Below are positions 34,116 to 41,503 of a stretch of 44,389 nucleotides of DNA, one piece after another. Each line of letters begins with the position of its first letter. Positions within the stretch are counted from its first letter, which is position 1. The notes under the pieces were generated by a model that was not told where the DNA came from, made no database searches, and was given only the letters and a program-made list of their open reading frames with translations. A program made the position numbers and the translations under genes. Origin of the DNA: Acidobacteriota bacterium (GTDB lineage Bacteria > Acidobacteriota > UBA6911); the NCBI GenBank assembly GCA_012729555.1, contig JAAYCX010000009.1:1-44389 (forward strand). Reading direction: 5' to 3'.

Positions 34116-35474
34116 TCAGGCGCCGTCGGAAGGCGGCTTGCGGGAGTAGAGCGGGGCGAAGTGGAAGTCGTACTGCCTCCCGGCCAGCCAGCAGAGGAGG
34201 GCGGCGGCGGCAAGAGGGATGGCGGCCACCCCGAGCAGGGTCTCCATCGGCAGGCTGGTATCGAGCAGGTACCCCCCGATCGGGGGGCCGAGGATGGCGC
34301 CGATCCGGCCGGCGGCGACGGCGGCCCCGGCCCCCTTGTTCCGGCAGCCGGGCGGGTAGACGATGGGGGCGAGGATGGTGACGGCCATGTGGGCGGAGTT
34401 GATGAAGAACGCGCTCGCCATCAGCAGGAGGACGAAGCCGGCCGACTGCATCCCCCCGGTGACGAGGACGGCCGCGGCGGCGACGGCGTGGAGCCAGGCC
34501 CCGCTGCGGAAGCCGAACCGGTCGAAGTAGAACCCGCTCAGGAGGCAGCCCGCGGCGACCAGGACGTTGATGCTCCCGGTGATGTAGGCCGCCGTCGATG
34601 CCCCGAACCCCTTCAGGACCAGGAGCTGGGGGGACCAGGAGCCGATGAAGAAAACCGCGATGGAGCTGACCAGGTAATAGGCCCACAGGGCCGGGGTGAC
34701 CCACCGAAGCCGGCCGGCGAACAGCTCCCGCAGGGCGCCCCTGGCGCCGCCCGAGCCCGCGGAGACGAAGCGCGCCTCCCCGGTGAGGACGACGCCGGGC
34801 CGGATCTTCGCGACCAGCCGCGAGAGCGTGCGCCGCTCCCGCTCCCCCTGCGGCCGCGCGGCCAGCCAGCGGGCCGATTCGGGGAGCTTGAGCCCGACCA
34901 GCACGATCGCCGCGAGCGGGGCGAAGAAACCGACCAGGAAGAGGGGGCGCCAGCCGAGGCGCTCGAGCATGAAGCCCGCGAGATACCCCCCGAGGACGAT
35001 GCCGACGAGGAAACCCGAATACATGACCGAGACGTACTTCCCCCTCCCTTTCAGGGGGGAGTACTCGCTCGTCAGGGTGATGGCGCAGGGGACGGCCCCG
35101 CCGATGCCGATCCCGGTGAAGACCCGGATGGCGATGAGGCTCTCGAGCGAATGGGAGAAATAGACCAGCAGCGTCCCGGTGCTGAAGACGCAGGAGGCGA
35201 GCATGAGGGTGCGCTTGCGCCCGATCCGGTCGGAGAGGACGCCGAAGCCGACGGCCCCGAACAGGTAGCCGAAAAATGCGGCGGAGAAGGCCCAGCTGAA
35301 GGCCCCGGGCCCGACGCCCCACTCCTTCATGATCACGGGGGCCGCGACCGTGATGATCGTGTAGTCGTACCCGTCCATGAGCATGACGAGCCCGCACAGC
35401 AGGATGACGCTCACGGAGACCCGGTTCAGCCTGGAGTCGTCGATCAGTCGACCGACGTCGATGTCAGCAGCCAC
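34116..35474 (-). CDS. MFS transporter, aromatic-acid:H+ symporter (AAHS)-like
   Basis: A 452-residue carrier with twelve predicted membrane helices. The first helix has 'MDGYDYTIITVAAP', like the DGxD motif of AAHS transporters such as PcaK, and the loop after TM2 has the MFS motif A 'GVLSDRIGRKRTLM'. 'RVFTGIGIGGAVP' and 'LPESARWLA' are further family marks. AAHS members import aromatic acids with a proton, but some are sugar or organic acid carriers, so the substrate is open. The start is a GTG at 35474 with AGGA about eight bases upstream. It is convergent with the PepSY gene, with 28 bases between them. Confidence 0.85.
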   Translation of the reverse strand: MAADIDVGRLIDDSRLNRVSVSVILLCGLVMLMDGYDYTIITVAAPVIMKEWGVGPGAFSWAFSAAFFGYLFGAVGFGVLSDRIGRKRTLMLASCVFSTGTLLVYFSHSLESLIAIRVFTGIGIGGAVPCAITLTSEYSPLKGRGKYVSVMYSGFLVGIVLGGYLAGFMLERLGWRPLFLVGFFAPLAAIVLVGLKLPESARWLAARPQGERERRTLSRLVAKIRPGVVLTGEARFVSAGSGGARGALRELFAGRLRWVTPALWAYYLVSSIAVFFIGSWSPQLLVLKGFGASTAAYITGSINVLVAAGCLLSGFYFDRFGFRSGAWLHAVAAAAVLVTGGMQSAGFVLLLMASAFFINSAHMAVTILAPIVYPPGCRNKGAGAAVAAGRIGAILGPPIGGYLLDTSLPMETLLGVAAIPLAAAALLCWLAGRQYDFHFAPLYSRKPPSDGA

Positions 35475-35491
35475 TCCCGTGATCCTGTCCT

Positions 35492-35521
35492 GGGGGCGCC
35501 GGGCCCGGCCCCGGCGCCCCC
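35492..35521. terminator. Strong hairpin between flavodoxin and MFS genes
   Basis: A perfect 12-bp stem, 35492-35503 with 35510-35521, and a 6-base loop. It directly follows the stop of the minus-strand flavodoxin gene (35532) and precedes the MFS start (35474). It lacks a T-tract. It likely separates the two genes' expression. Confidence 0.55.
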
Positions 35522-35531
35522 TGAAGCAAAA

Positions 35532-36140
35532 CTACGCCCGGGGGGGACGGATTCCGGCCCCGAATTTCATGCACGCCACGCGGGAGAGGTTGTCGAAATC
35601 GTCCTTCGGCCCCCCCATCCGCGCGTAGAGCTCGGTCACCATCTTGTACTGGTCCGGCTCCATCAGCGCCCGCGTGATGCGCCCGCCGAAGATGGCACCG
35701 GGGACGGCCCCCGCCCCCGTGATCCCGCCGAGGTAGCCCTCGACATAGTCCTTGACCTGCTGCGGCCCCGGCTGCTTCCCCAGGTTGCCGCACACCGCGA
35801 ACAGCCCCCGGGTCTTCGCCTTGACCTGGGACGCGTGGGCCTTGAGGTAGTCCTCGAGCGCCTTCGGCCCCTTCCCCCCCTGGATCGCGGTCCCGATCAC
35901 GAGGTGGTCGAAGCTGCCGAGGTCGGCCGGCGCCTGCCGCGCGTCGAAGACGGGGGCGATCCCCCCCATCCCTTCCGAGACCCAGACGGCGGCGTCGCGC
36001 GCCGTCCCGTACCAGGTCCCGAAGATCACGGCCCATTTCTCATCAGACGGCATGGGGATGAAGTGCGCGGCGGCCGGGCCGGCCACCGCCAGCGTTCCCA
36101 GTCCCGCAAGCCCCACGTTCAAGAAGGTCCTTCTTTCCAT
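35532..36140 (-). CDS. Tat-exported flavodoxin-like protein
   Basis: A 202-residue protein. It starts MERRTFLNVGLAGLG, a twin-arginine-type signal that continues to 'VAGPAAAH'. The mature part has the flavodoxin fold: 'AVIFGTWYGTARDAAVWV' matches the phosphate loop (T/S-x-T-G-x-T position, here GTWYGTAR), followed by 'FDARQAPADLGSFDHLVIGTAIQGGK', read as DLGSFDHLVIGTAI, which matches the FMN-loop layout of HemG-like flavodoxins. Export of a flavodoxin-fold protein is uncommon, because flavodoxins are normally cytoplasmic electron carriers. Two Cys remain in the mature part (CGN, ACM). Its role may be periplasmic redox; that is inference. Confidence 0.72.
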   Translation of the reverse strand: MERRTFLNVGLAGLGTLAVAGPAAAHFIPMPSDEKWAVIFGTWYGTARDAAVWVSEGMGGIAPVFDARQAPADLGSFDHLVIGTAIQGGKGPKALEDYLKAHASQVKAKTRGLFAVCGNLGKQPGPQQVKDYVEGYLGGITGAGAVPGAIFGGRITRALMEPDQYKMVTELYARMGGPKDDFDNLSRVACMKFGAGIRPPRA

Positions 36141-36263
36141 TCATTCCTCCCGTTGAAAATCCAAGGCCGGGCGGGCACGAGGCCCGTCCGGCTCTCCTCC
36201 ATTTGTATGATGAATCGGGTCCGGCGACAAGCTCAATCGACAGGGGCGCCCGCCGGGGGAGTC

Positions 36264-36291
36264 TTGCATCCCGCCCCGGCGATGGCATAAT
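36264..36291 (+). promoter_or_regulatory. Candidate promoter giving a leaderless GGDEF transcript
   Basis: TTGCAT (36264-36269) and CATAAT (36286-36291) are spaced by 16 bases. The expected start is 36297-36298, the ATG itself. No Shine-Dalgarno sequence precedes the ATG, which agrees with a leaderless message. Confidence 0.5.
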
Positions 36292-36296
36292 GCGGC

Positions 36297-37259
36297 ATGG
36301 CCCAGACACCCGATGTTCCCCCGAACCTGTACCACGACCTGCTCGAGGCGATCGCCGACGGCGTCTACTTCACCGACCGCGAGCGCCGCATCGCCTACTG
36401 GAACCGGGGGGCGGAGGCCCTGACCGGGTACGGGCGCGCCGAAGTGGTCGGCCGCCGCTGCATGGACAACCTGCTGGTCCACATCGACGACGCGGGCACC
36501 CGGCTCTGCCTCGGGCACTGCCCGCTTGCCGCCACCCTCGAGGACGGCGAGCCGCGCGAGGCCGACGTGTATCTCCACCACCGGGAGGGCCACCGCGTCC
36601 CGGTGCGCGTGCGCGTTTTTCCCATCCGGGACGCCGGCGGCGCCGTCACCGGGGCGGTCGAGGTGTTCAACGACAACACCGCCGCGCGCCGGGCGGCCGA
36701 GCACCTGGAGCGGATGGAGCGGCTGGCGCTGCTCGACCACCTGACCGGGATCGCCAACCGCCGCCGGGCCGAGTCGGCCCTCCGCTCGCGCCTGGAGGAG
36801 CTGCGGCGCAACGGCTGGGGCTTCGGGGTGCTGATGATGGACATCGACGATTTCAAGGCGGTCAACGACACCTACGGGCACGAGACCGGGGACCGGGTGC
36901 TGCGGCTGGTGGGGCGGACGCTCGAGGCCGGGGCGCGCTCCTTCGACCTGGTCGGCCGCTGGGGGGGGGAGGAGTTCGTGGCCGTCGTCGCCGGCGCCGA
37001 CCGCGGCGCGCTCCACGAGGCGGGGGAGCGCTTGCGCATGCTGGTGGCGCACTCCTCGCTCGACGGGGACCTGCCGCTGGCGGTCACCCTCTCCGTCGGG
37101 TGCGCCGAAGCCCGGCCCGGGGACACCCCCGAGAGCCTGGTGGCTCGTGCGGACCGGATGCTGTACGAGGCCAAGCGGTCGGGGAAGAATCAGGTCTGCA
37201 GCCTTGAAAACAGGGGTCTGCCGCCGGGCGGACCCGAAAACGGAGACCCGTATCCATGA
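36297..37259 (+). CDS. PAS-GGDEF diguanylate cyclase
   Basis: A 320-residue cytoplasmic sensor enzyme that makes cyclic di-GMP from GTP. An N-terminal PAS domain (about 10-130) has 'DGVYFTDRERRIAYWNRGAE' split by the usual 'W-N' motif and contains two nearby Cys ('RLCLGHCPLA'). The GGDEF domain (about 150-305) has 'DHLTGIANRR', 'MMDIDDFKAVND', the active-site GGEEF at 223-227 and the inhibitory I-site R214-x-x-D217, so the enzyme should be active and feedback-controlled. No membrane segment is present. It overlaps the next gene by 4 bases. The ATG is preceded by a -10 box at a distance that implies a leaderless transcript. Confidence 0.92.
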   Translation: MAQTPDVPPNLYHDLLEAIADGVYFTDRERRIAYWNRGAEALTGYGRAEVVGRRCMDNLLVHIDDAGTRLCLGHCPLAATLEDGEPREADVYLHHREGHRVPVRVRVFPIRDAGGAVTGAVEVFNDNTAARRAAEHLERMERLALLDHLTGIANRRRAESALRSRLEELRRNGWGFGVLMMDIDDFKAVNDTYGHETGDRVLRLVGRTLEAGARSFDLVGRWGGEEFVAVVAGADRGALHEAGERLRMLVAHSSLDGDLPLAVTLSVGCAEARPGDTPESLVARADRMLYEAKRSGKNQVCSLENRGLPPGGPENGDPYP

Positions 37260-38182
37260 AGAAGATCCTGCCTATCCTGGCCGTTCTTGCCCTGGCGGGC
37301 TGCGCCCGTTCCGGGCGGGAACCGGCGGCGCAGCCGGTCCCGCTCGACCCCGCGGCGGCGCAATCGGTCATCGGGGAGATCGAGCGGGAACGCGCCGAAA
37401 CCCTCGAGTGGCTGCGCGCGAGCCCCCGCTCCTACCTGGCCGCCGTCGACCGGGTGGATTTCGGCGGGAAAGGGTCCCTGACCGTGGGAAGCGACCCGGC
37501 CGCGGACCTGACCCTCAAGGACGCGGCAATCCGGCCGCGCCATCTCAGGATCACCGTCGAGGGGGACCTCTTCCGGGTCGAGGCGCTCGACGACGGCGCC
37601 CGGTTCCGGCTCGGGGACAGGGAGATGCGCGAGGGGGTCACCGGCCCCGCCTACATCCAGGCCGGGCGCTTCCACCTGCGGTTGTCGCACCAGCGCTTCC
37701 CCGCCCTGATCGTCTTCGATCCGGAGAGCCCCCGCTTCGCCGCGTACAAGGGACTCCGGTGGTTTCCGGTCGACCTCGCCTGGCGCTACGAACTGCCGCT
37801 CGAGCGCGACCCGGCGGCCGAAAAAACCGTCATCCTTTCCACCCGCGGCCACCGCCGGACGGCGGAGCGCGCCGGCTGGTTCCGTTTCTCCGCCGGGGGA
37901 GAGGAGTGCCGCCTCGAGGCCACCCGCCTCCTGGAGCCGGGAAGCGGCGGGGAAATCCTCGGCATCTACTTCCGCGACGCCACCAGCGGCCGCGAAACCT
38001 ATTCCCTCGGCCGCTACGTCGACGCGGTGCCGCTCGAGAACGGAAACTACCTCCTGGATTTCAACCAGGCCTACAACCCGGCCTGCGCCGTCTCGGAGTT
38101 CTACAACTGCCCGGTGCCGCCGAAGGCCAACACCCTCACCGTGCCGGTGCGCGCGGGGGAGATGGACGCGCATTATCACTAG
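37256..38182 (+). CDS. DUF1684 lipoprotein
   Basis: A 308-residue protein with a lipoprotein signal, 'ILAVLALAGC', cysteine at about residue 16. The rest is the DUF1684 domain: 'ERERAETLEWLRASPRSYLA' (N-terminal pattern), 'YKGLRWFPVD', then the C-terminal 'LDFNQAYNPACAVSEFYNCP' core, here given as FNQAYNPACA and FYNCPVPPKAN. The function of DUF1684 is unknown. A forkhead-associated-like beta region may lie between. The overlap with the diguanylate cyclase (ATGA) suggests linked expression, but no functional tie is known. A weak C5/G5 hairpin follows the stop (38183-38201). Confidence 0.85.
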   Translation: MKKILPILAVLALAGCARSGREPAAQPVPLDPAAAQSVIGEIERERAETLEWLRASPRSYLAAVDRVDFGGKGSLTVGSDPAADLTLKDAAIRPRHLRITVEGDLFRVEALDDGARFRLGDREMREGVTGPAYIQAGRFHLRLSHQRFPALIVFDPESPRFAAYKGLRWFPVDLAWRYELPLERDPAAEKTVILSTRGHRRTAERAGWFRFSAGGEECRLEATRLLEPGSGGEILGIYFRDATSGRETYSLGRYVDAVPLENGNYLLDFNQAYNPACAVSEFYNCPVPPKANTLTVPVRAGEMDAHYH

Positions 38183-38443
38183 CCCCCATGCCGGCCGGGG
38201 GAAGCCCTGTTCCATTTTTGGCCGCCCCTGTGGTAGAGTGGGAGCGAGGAGTGTGATGAAACCGTACCAGAGAAAAACCTGAACCCGGCATCGATTGCAC
38301 GGCGTGCAACCGATGCGCATCCGCAGAGCCGGCCGACCGGCCGCCCGTCCGGACAGGGCACCCGGGTTTTCTCTTCCCTCCTAGCCCCTCCCGACGGGAA
38401 CCGGCGGCCATGCCTCTGCCGCCGATCCTGGAGGGAGAACCCC
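38183..38443. other. 261-base intergenic region upstream of the Mop cluster
   Basis: After the DUF1684 stop there is a CCCCC/GGGGG hairpin (38183-38201) with a short T-run, a weak terminator. A possible -10 (TAGAGT at about 38234) precedes a structured element at 38269-38374, described separately. A tiny frame, MKPYQRKT at 38254, has a GAGGAG ribosome-site-like sequence ahead and might be a leader peptide. No known gene is visible. Confidence 0.5.
38269..38374 (+). ncRNA. Unidentified structured RNA leader (candidate riboswitch or attenuator)
   Basis: A closing helix joins AGAGAAA (38269-38275) with TTTCTCT (38368-38374), and ACCCGG (38283-38288) with CCGGGT (38362-38367), with a 7-base bulge between on the 5' side. 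Inside lies a long hairpin, 38289-38315, with arms CATCG-x-TTGCAC and GTGCAA-x-CGATG around a GGC loop, and a GC-rich arm around 38328-38342. The 3' strand runs into TTTTCTCTT, so the helix could also act as an intrinsic terminator. I do not recognise the consensus of any known riboswitch. It precedes the small exported-peptide frame and mop. Confidence 0.35.
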
Positions 38444-38674
38444 ATGCCGACAAATTTCCGTCCGCCTGTCTGTCCCCGTCGAAGACCGCTTGCGTTCCTG
38501 CTGCCCGGAGCGTTCCTGCTGGCGCTGATCCTTCCAGCCGCGAAGCCCGCAAAGGCCCGGGACGGCTCCGTGAGCAAGGTGCTGCAGGGTCCGGAAAATC
38601 TTCCTTCCCCTGGGATTGACCGTTGCGGGGAGCGGGGCCACAATGGCATAAATCAAAGCGTACGAGTCTATTAA
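38444..38674 (+). CDS. Possible small exported protein (76 aa), doubtful
   Basis: The frame starts with an ATG behind GGAGGGAGAACCCC, which resembles the leader of the next gene (GGGAGAACCCCC before 38694). It begins basic, then has a hydrophobic stretch 'LAFLLPGAFLLALILPAA' followed by 'KAKARDG'-like residues, a plausible signal peptide, at about residues 15-38. The remaining 38 residues have no recognisable pattern, and the promoter candidate of mop lies inside it. It could be a short secreted protein, a leader peptide, or chance. I know no homologue. Confidence 0.35.
   Translation: MPTNFRPPVCPRRRPLAFLLPGAFLLALILPAAKPAKARDGSVSKVLQGPENLPSPGIDRCGERGHNGINQSVRVY
38616..38644 (+). promoter_or_regulatory. 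Candidate sigma-70-type promoter of mop-yedF-selD
   Basis: TTGACC (38616-38621) and CACAAT (38639-38644) are spaced by exactly 17 bases. A start near 38651 gives a leader of about 43 bases with the GAAAGGGAG ribosome site before the ATG at 38694. Confidence 0.55.
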
Positions 38675-38693
38675 ACGAAAGGGAGAACCCCCG

Positions 38694-38903
38694 ATGAAAA
38701 CAGGAGCGCGCAACAAGCTGCAGGCGAAGGTCACCTCCATCCAGAGCGACAACATCATGTCGCTCGTCAAATTCGAGGCCACGGCCCCGCAGGGGATGGC
38801 CTCGGTCATCACCACCGAGTCGGTCGAGGAGATGGGCCTCAAGGTCGGCGACACCGTGACATTGGTGGTCAAGGCCATTCACGTGCTGCCCGTGAAGGAA
38901 TAG
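38694..38903 (+). CDS. Mop-like molybdate/molybdopterin-binding protein (TOBE domain)
   Basis: A 69-residue single-domain protein: 'SARNKLQAKV' type opening (here ARNKLQAKVTSI), 'GMASVITTESVEEMGLKVGD' read as ITTESVEEMGL, and 'VTLVVKAIHVLPVKE'. This is the TOBE/Mop fold, which assembles as a hexamer and stores molybdate or tungstate in the cytoplasm. The start follows GAAAGGGAGAACCCCCG. It heads the selenium cluster, 51 bases before yedF. Molybdate handling next to selenium genes suits molybdenum-selenium enzymes, as does YqeB elsewhere in the window. Confidence 0.9.
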   Translation: MKTGARNKLQAKVTSIQSDNIMSLVKFEATAPQGMASVITTESVEEMGLKVGDTVTLVVKAIHVLPVKE

Positions 38904-38954
38904 GTCCCGGATCCGCGCAGGCGTTCGGGAAGAGGTTCAAAGCAGGGGGAAGGT

Positions 38955-39548
38955 ATGTCCAGAGTGATCGATGCGCGTGGCCTCGCGTGTCCGCAGCCGG
39001 TGCTGCTGACGAAGAAGGCGATCGCGGAAGAGAACCGGGTGACGGCCATCGTCGACGGCGAAACGGCGCGGCAGAACGTCACCCGGATGGCGGAAAAGCA
39101 AGGGTGCCGCGTCCAGGCCGAAGAGCGGGAGGACGGGATCTACCTCAGCATCACCCGGGAGGGGGAAGCGGCGGAGCAGGCCCGGATCGCGCCGGGCACC
39201 CTGCCTGCGGGGGGACCGCTGGTCGTCTCCGTCGCGAGCGAATTCATGGGGCGGGGGGACGACGTCCTGGGCAACATCCTGATCCGGGCGTTTTTTCACA
39301 CCCTGGGGGAGGTGGAGCCGCGGCCCGACGTCCTCGTGTTTTACAACAGCGGCGTCAAGCTCGCCGTGGAAGGGTCCCCCGTGCTCGAGGATCTGCGCGA
39401 CCTCGAGGAGGGGGGGGTCCGGCTCCTGATCTGCGGGACCTGCCTGGGACATTACGAACTGAAGGACAAGGTGGCCGTGGGCGAGGTTTCCAACATGTAT
39501 TCGATCGCCGAGACCCTGCTCGGCGCCGGGAAGGTGGTGAGCGTATGA
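38955..39548 (+). CDS. yedF: Sulfurtransferase-like selenium metabolism protein YedF
   Basis: A 197-residue protein of two parts. Residues 1-75 are a TusA/SirA domain with the active-site Cys in 'DARGLACPQPV'. Residues 85-197 are a DsrE-like domain with 'LLICGTCLGHYELKD' and 'GEVSNMYSIAETLLGAGKV', the YedF hallmark. It is believed to deliver selenium for selenophosphate synthesis or for selenium cofactors; the direct role is not firmly proven. The stop overlaps the real selD start by 4 bases (ATGA at 39545-39548), a coupling that supports both the function and the upstream SelD start. The ATG has GGGGGAAGG upstream. Confidence 0.93.
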   Translation: MSRVIDARGLACPQPVLLTKKAIAEENRVTAIVDGETARQNVTRMAEKQGCRVQAEEREDGIYLSITREGEAAEQARIAPGTLPAGGPLVVSVASEFMGRGDDVLGNILIRAFFHTLGEVEPRPDVLVFYNSGVKLAVEGSPVLEDLRDLEEGGVRLLICGTCLGHYELKDKVAVGEVSNMYSIAETLLGAGKVVSV

Positions 39549-40606
39549 GCCCCGGGAACCCTGAAGAGCCGATCCGGCTCACGCAGCTGACGACGGCGGC
39601 CGGTTGAGCGGCCAAAATGGGTCCCGAGACCCTGGCGCAGGTGCTGCGCCCGCTCGCCGGCATCTTCCTGGCGAAAGACCATCCCGACCTGCTGGTCGGG
39701 CTCGACATCAGCGACGACGCGGCCGTCTATAAAATCAGCGACGAGCTAGCGCTGATCCAGACGCTCGATTTTTTCACCCCGATCGTGGACGACCCCTACG
39801 ACTACGGGGCGATCGCCGCGGCCAACTCCATGAGCGACGTCTATGCCATGGGGGGGGAGGTCATCCTCGCGCTCAACATCTGCGGCTTCCCCTGCGGCCT
39901 CGAGCCGGAGGTGATCACCGGGGTCCTGCGCGGGGGTGCGGAAAAAGTGCGCGAGGCGGGCGGGGTGATCGCCGGCGGCCACACCGTCGACGACCGCGAA
40001 CCGAAATACGGGCTCTCGGTGCTCGGGCGGGTCCACCCGGAGCGCTTCTGGACCAAGGCGGCCGCCCGGCCGGGCGATGTCCTCGTCCTGACCAAGCCGC
40101 TGGGGGTGGGCATCATCACCACCGCCGGCAAGGCCGACGCGGCCGACCCCGCGCATGTCGCCGGTGCGGTGGAGAGCATGAAGAAGCTCAACCGCGGGGC
40201 CGCCCGGCTGCTCATGGAGACCGGGATTCGCGCGGCCACCGACATCACCGGCTTCGCCCTGCTCGGGCACGGATCGGAAATGGCCGAAAAGAGCGGCGTG
40301 CGGCTCCGGTTTTCGCTCGAACACCTCCCCTTCCTGCCCGGGGCGCGGGAGTACGCCGCGGAGTGGCTCTTCCCGGGCGGCTCGGGCCGGAACCGGAAAT
40401 GCTACGGCGGCGGGGTGGACTTCACCCCCGGCGTCCCGGAAGAGATGCGCGAACTCCTCTTCACCCCGGAAACCTCCGGGGGCCTGCTCGCGGCCGTCCC
40501 CCCCGACCGGATCGAGCGGGCGCGGGCGCTCTTCGCCGCGGCCCGGCACCCCTTCTGGATCGTCGGGGAGGTCGGGGAAGGCTCCGGCATCGAGATCGGG
40601 GTGTAG
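39545..40606 (+). CDS. selD: Selenide, water dikinase SelD, a selenocysteine-containing form
   Basis: A 353-residue enzyme that makes selenophosphate from selenide and ATP, the selenium donor for Sec-tRNA and other selenium products. The frame opens at 39545 with MSPGNPEEPIRLTQLT, the normal SelD beginning (compare IRLTQYSHGAGCGCK in E. coli). Residue 21 is encoded by an in-frame TGA (39605-39607) exactly where the catalytic Cys17 stands, and the essential lysine follows at K24 (U-A-A-K against C-G-C-K). A SECIS-like hairpin begins at once after the TGA. The rest has 'DDAAVYKI', 'NSMSDVYAMGG', 'GGHTVDDREPKYG' and 'TPETSGGLLAA'. A start at 39617 would drop the catalytic Sec and Lys. It abuts the convergent hycI stop (TAGCTA). 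Confidence 0.93.
39608..39638 (+). promoter_or_regulatory. SECIS-like hairpin for Sec21 of SelD
   Basis: Directly behind the TGA a stem forms: G39608-C39638 and C39609-G39637, a bulged G39610, GCCA (39611-39614) with TGGC (39633-39636), a bulged AAAU (39615-39618), then GGGTC (39619-39623) with GACCC (39628-39632) around the loop CCGA. The distance from the TGA and the bulged U below the upper stem recall the E. coli fdhF element. The loop lacks a G in its first two positions, which many bacterial SECIS elements have. Confidence 0.7.
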
Positions 40607-41089
40607 CTACCGGGGACCGAGCGCCGCACGGCAGAGCGCCGTCAGGGACTCGAGGGTTTTCTGAAGCCTGGGGGATAGGGGGGCCAGCTCCTCGCTCGAG
40701 CGGATGCCGATCCCGAGAAAGTGGACCCCGAGGCCCGGGACCTCGTTTTTCCAGAAGGAGAAGAGGAGAGAGAGCGGCACGGAGTGGGCCGTGTGGCAGA
40801 CCGAATCGAGCCGTTCGGCCGGGTAGAGGGCCCACTCCCCTTCGGGGAGGGCCTCGTCGAAGACGGCGTCGGCCACGAGCACCGTCCCGCCCGACTCCTC
40901 GCGCACCCACCGGAGCGCGTTCTCGATGGAGACCCCGACCGCGCGGGCGCGGAATCCGTCCCCGCTTTCCGGCTCGAGCGCCTCGGCCAGGGCGTGGCCG
41001 ATCGCGTCGTCCCCCCGCAGGGGGTTCCCCATCCCCAGGAGGAGGAGCGGGCGGACGCGCAGGATGTCGGAAAGCGCGGCACCTCTCAT
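40607..41089 (-). CDS. hycI: Hydrogenase maturation protease, HycI/HybD family
   Basis: A 160-residue nickel-dependent endopeptidase that removes the C-terminal tail of the [NiFe] hydrogenase large subunit after nickel insertion. It has 'LLLGMGNPLRGDDAIGHAL' read as GMGNPLRGDDAIG, whose acidic residue helps bind nickel, 'VLVADAVFDEALPEG' for the second ligand, and 'CHTAHSVPLSLLF' for the histidine ligand. The gene is 17 bases downstream of the hydrogenase subunits, and the large subunit here keeps an uncleaved tail of 36 residues after its DPCFSCTDR motif, the substrate this protease would cut. Confidence 0.9.
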   Translation of the reverse strand: MRGAALSDILRVRPLLLLGMGNPLRGDDAIGHALAEALEPESGDGFRARAVGVSIENALRWVREESGGTVLVADAVFDEALPEGEWALYPAERLDSVCHTAHSVPLSLLFSFWKNEVPGLGVHFLGIGIRSSEELAPLSPRLQKTLESLTALCRAALGPR

Positions 41090-41106
41090 GAAGACGGGCG
41101 CCCCGG

Positions 41107-41502
41107 CTATTCCATCTCCAGGCGCAGGGCGTCCCGGGTGAAGTTCGCCATTTCGTACTCCTCGTCGAGGTAGATGGCGTCCTTGGGGCAGACATCGGCG
41201 CAGCGGGCGCAGTGCACGCAGCGGTCGAGGTAGAGGATCATCTTGAACTTCTTACCGGCGTTCTTCGTCCCCGGTTCCGGAGGCGGCGCGTTGGGGTCGG
41301 GGGGGATCTGCACGATCTCGATCGCCTCCGCCGTGCAGTCGCGCACGCACGCCTTGCACCCGACGCAGAGGCCCGGCCGCAGGCGCGGGGTGCCCCGGAA
41401 TCCCGGCGGGACCGGCGTCTTGACAAAAGGATATTCGCGGGTGGCCGGGGCGTTCCCCAGGTTCCCCAGAAGTTCGGGAATGAAGATGCCTGCCTTCAAC
41501 AT
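41107..41502 (-). CDS. 2[4Fe-4S] ferredoxin-type subunit of group 4 [NiFe] hydrogenase (MbhN/EchF/NuoI-like)
   Basis: A 131-residue electron-transfer subunit with two ferredoxin motifs: 'CVGCKACVRDC' near residue 45 and 'CVHCARCADVCP' near residue 95. It passes electrons between soluble ferredoxin and the small subunit of the membrane hydrogenase, as NuoI does in complex I. It is the last structural subunit in the order seen here and starts one base after the NuoH-like gene ends. The first 40 residues lack an obvious domain and should contact the membrane arm. Confidence 0.9.
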   Translation of the reverse strand: MLKAGIFIPELLGNLGNAPATREYPFVKTPVPPGFRGTPRLRPGLCVGCKACVRDCTAEAIEIVQIPPDPNAPPPEPGTKNAGKKFKMILYLDRCVHCARCADVCPKDAIYLDEEYEMANFTRDALRLEME

Positions 41503-41503
41503 G

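Noticed and set aside
38288-38316. Guanidine-II (mini-ykkC) riboswitch because of a CACGG in a hairpin loop
   Set aside because: The family needs two hairpins with ACGR tetraloops; here ACGG is partly inside the stem and there is only one such hairpin.
38269-38374. tRNA-Sec (selC) gene, given the nearby selD and about 100-base structured element
   Set aside because: There is no TCA anticodon arm or GGTTCGA T-loop, and the ends do not form an 8-bp acceptor stem.
39617-40606. SelD starting at the ATG at 39617
   Set aside because: This start loses the catalytic residue and lysine and the conserved IRLTQ opening, all of which are encoded upstream in the same frame around the TGA.
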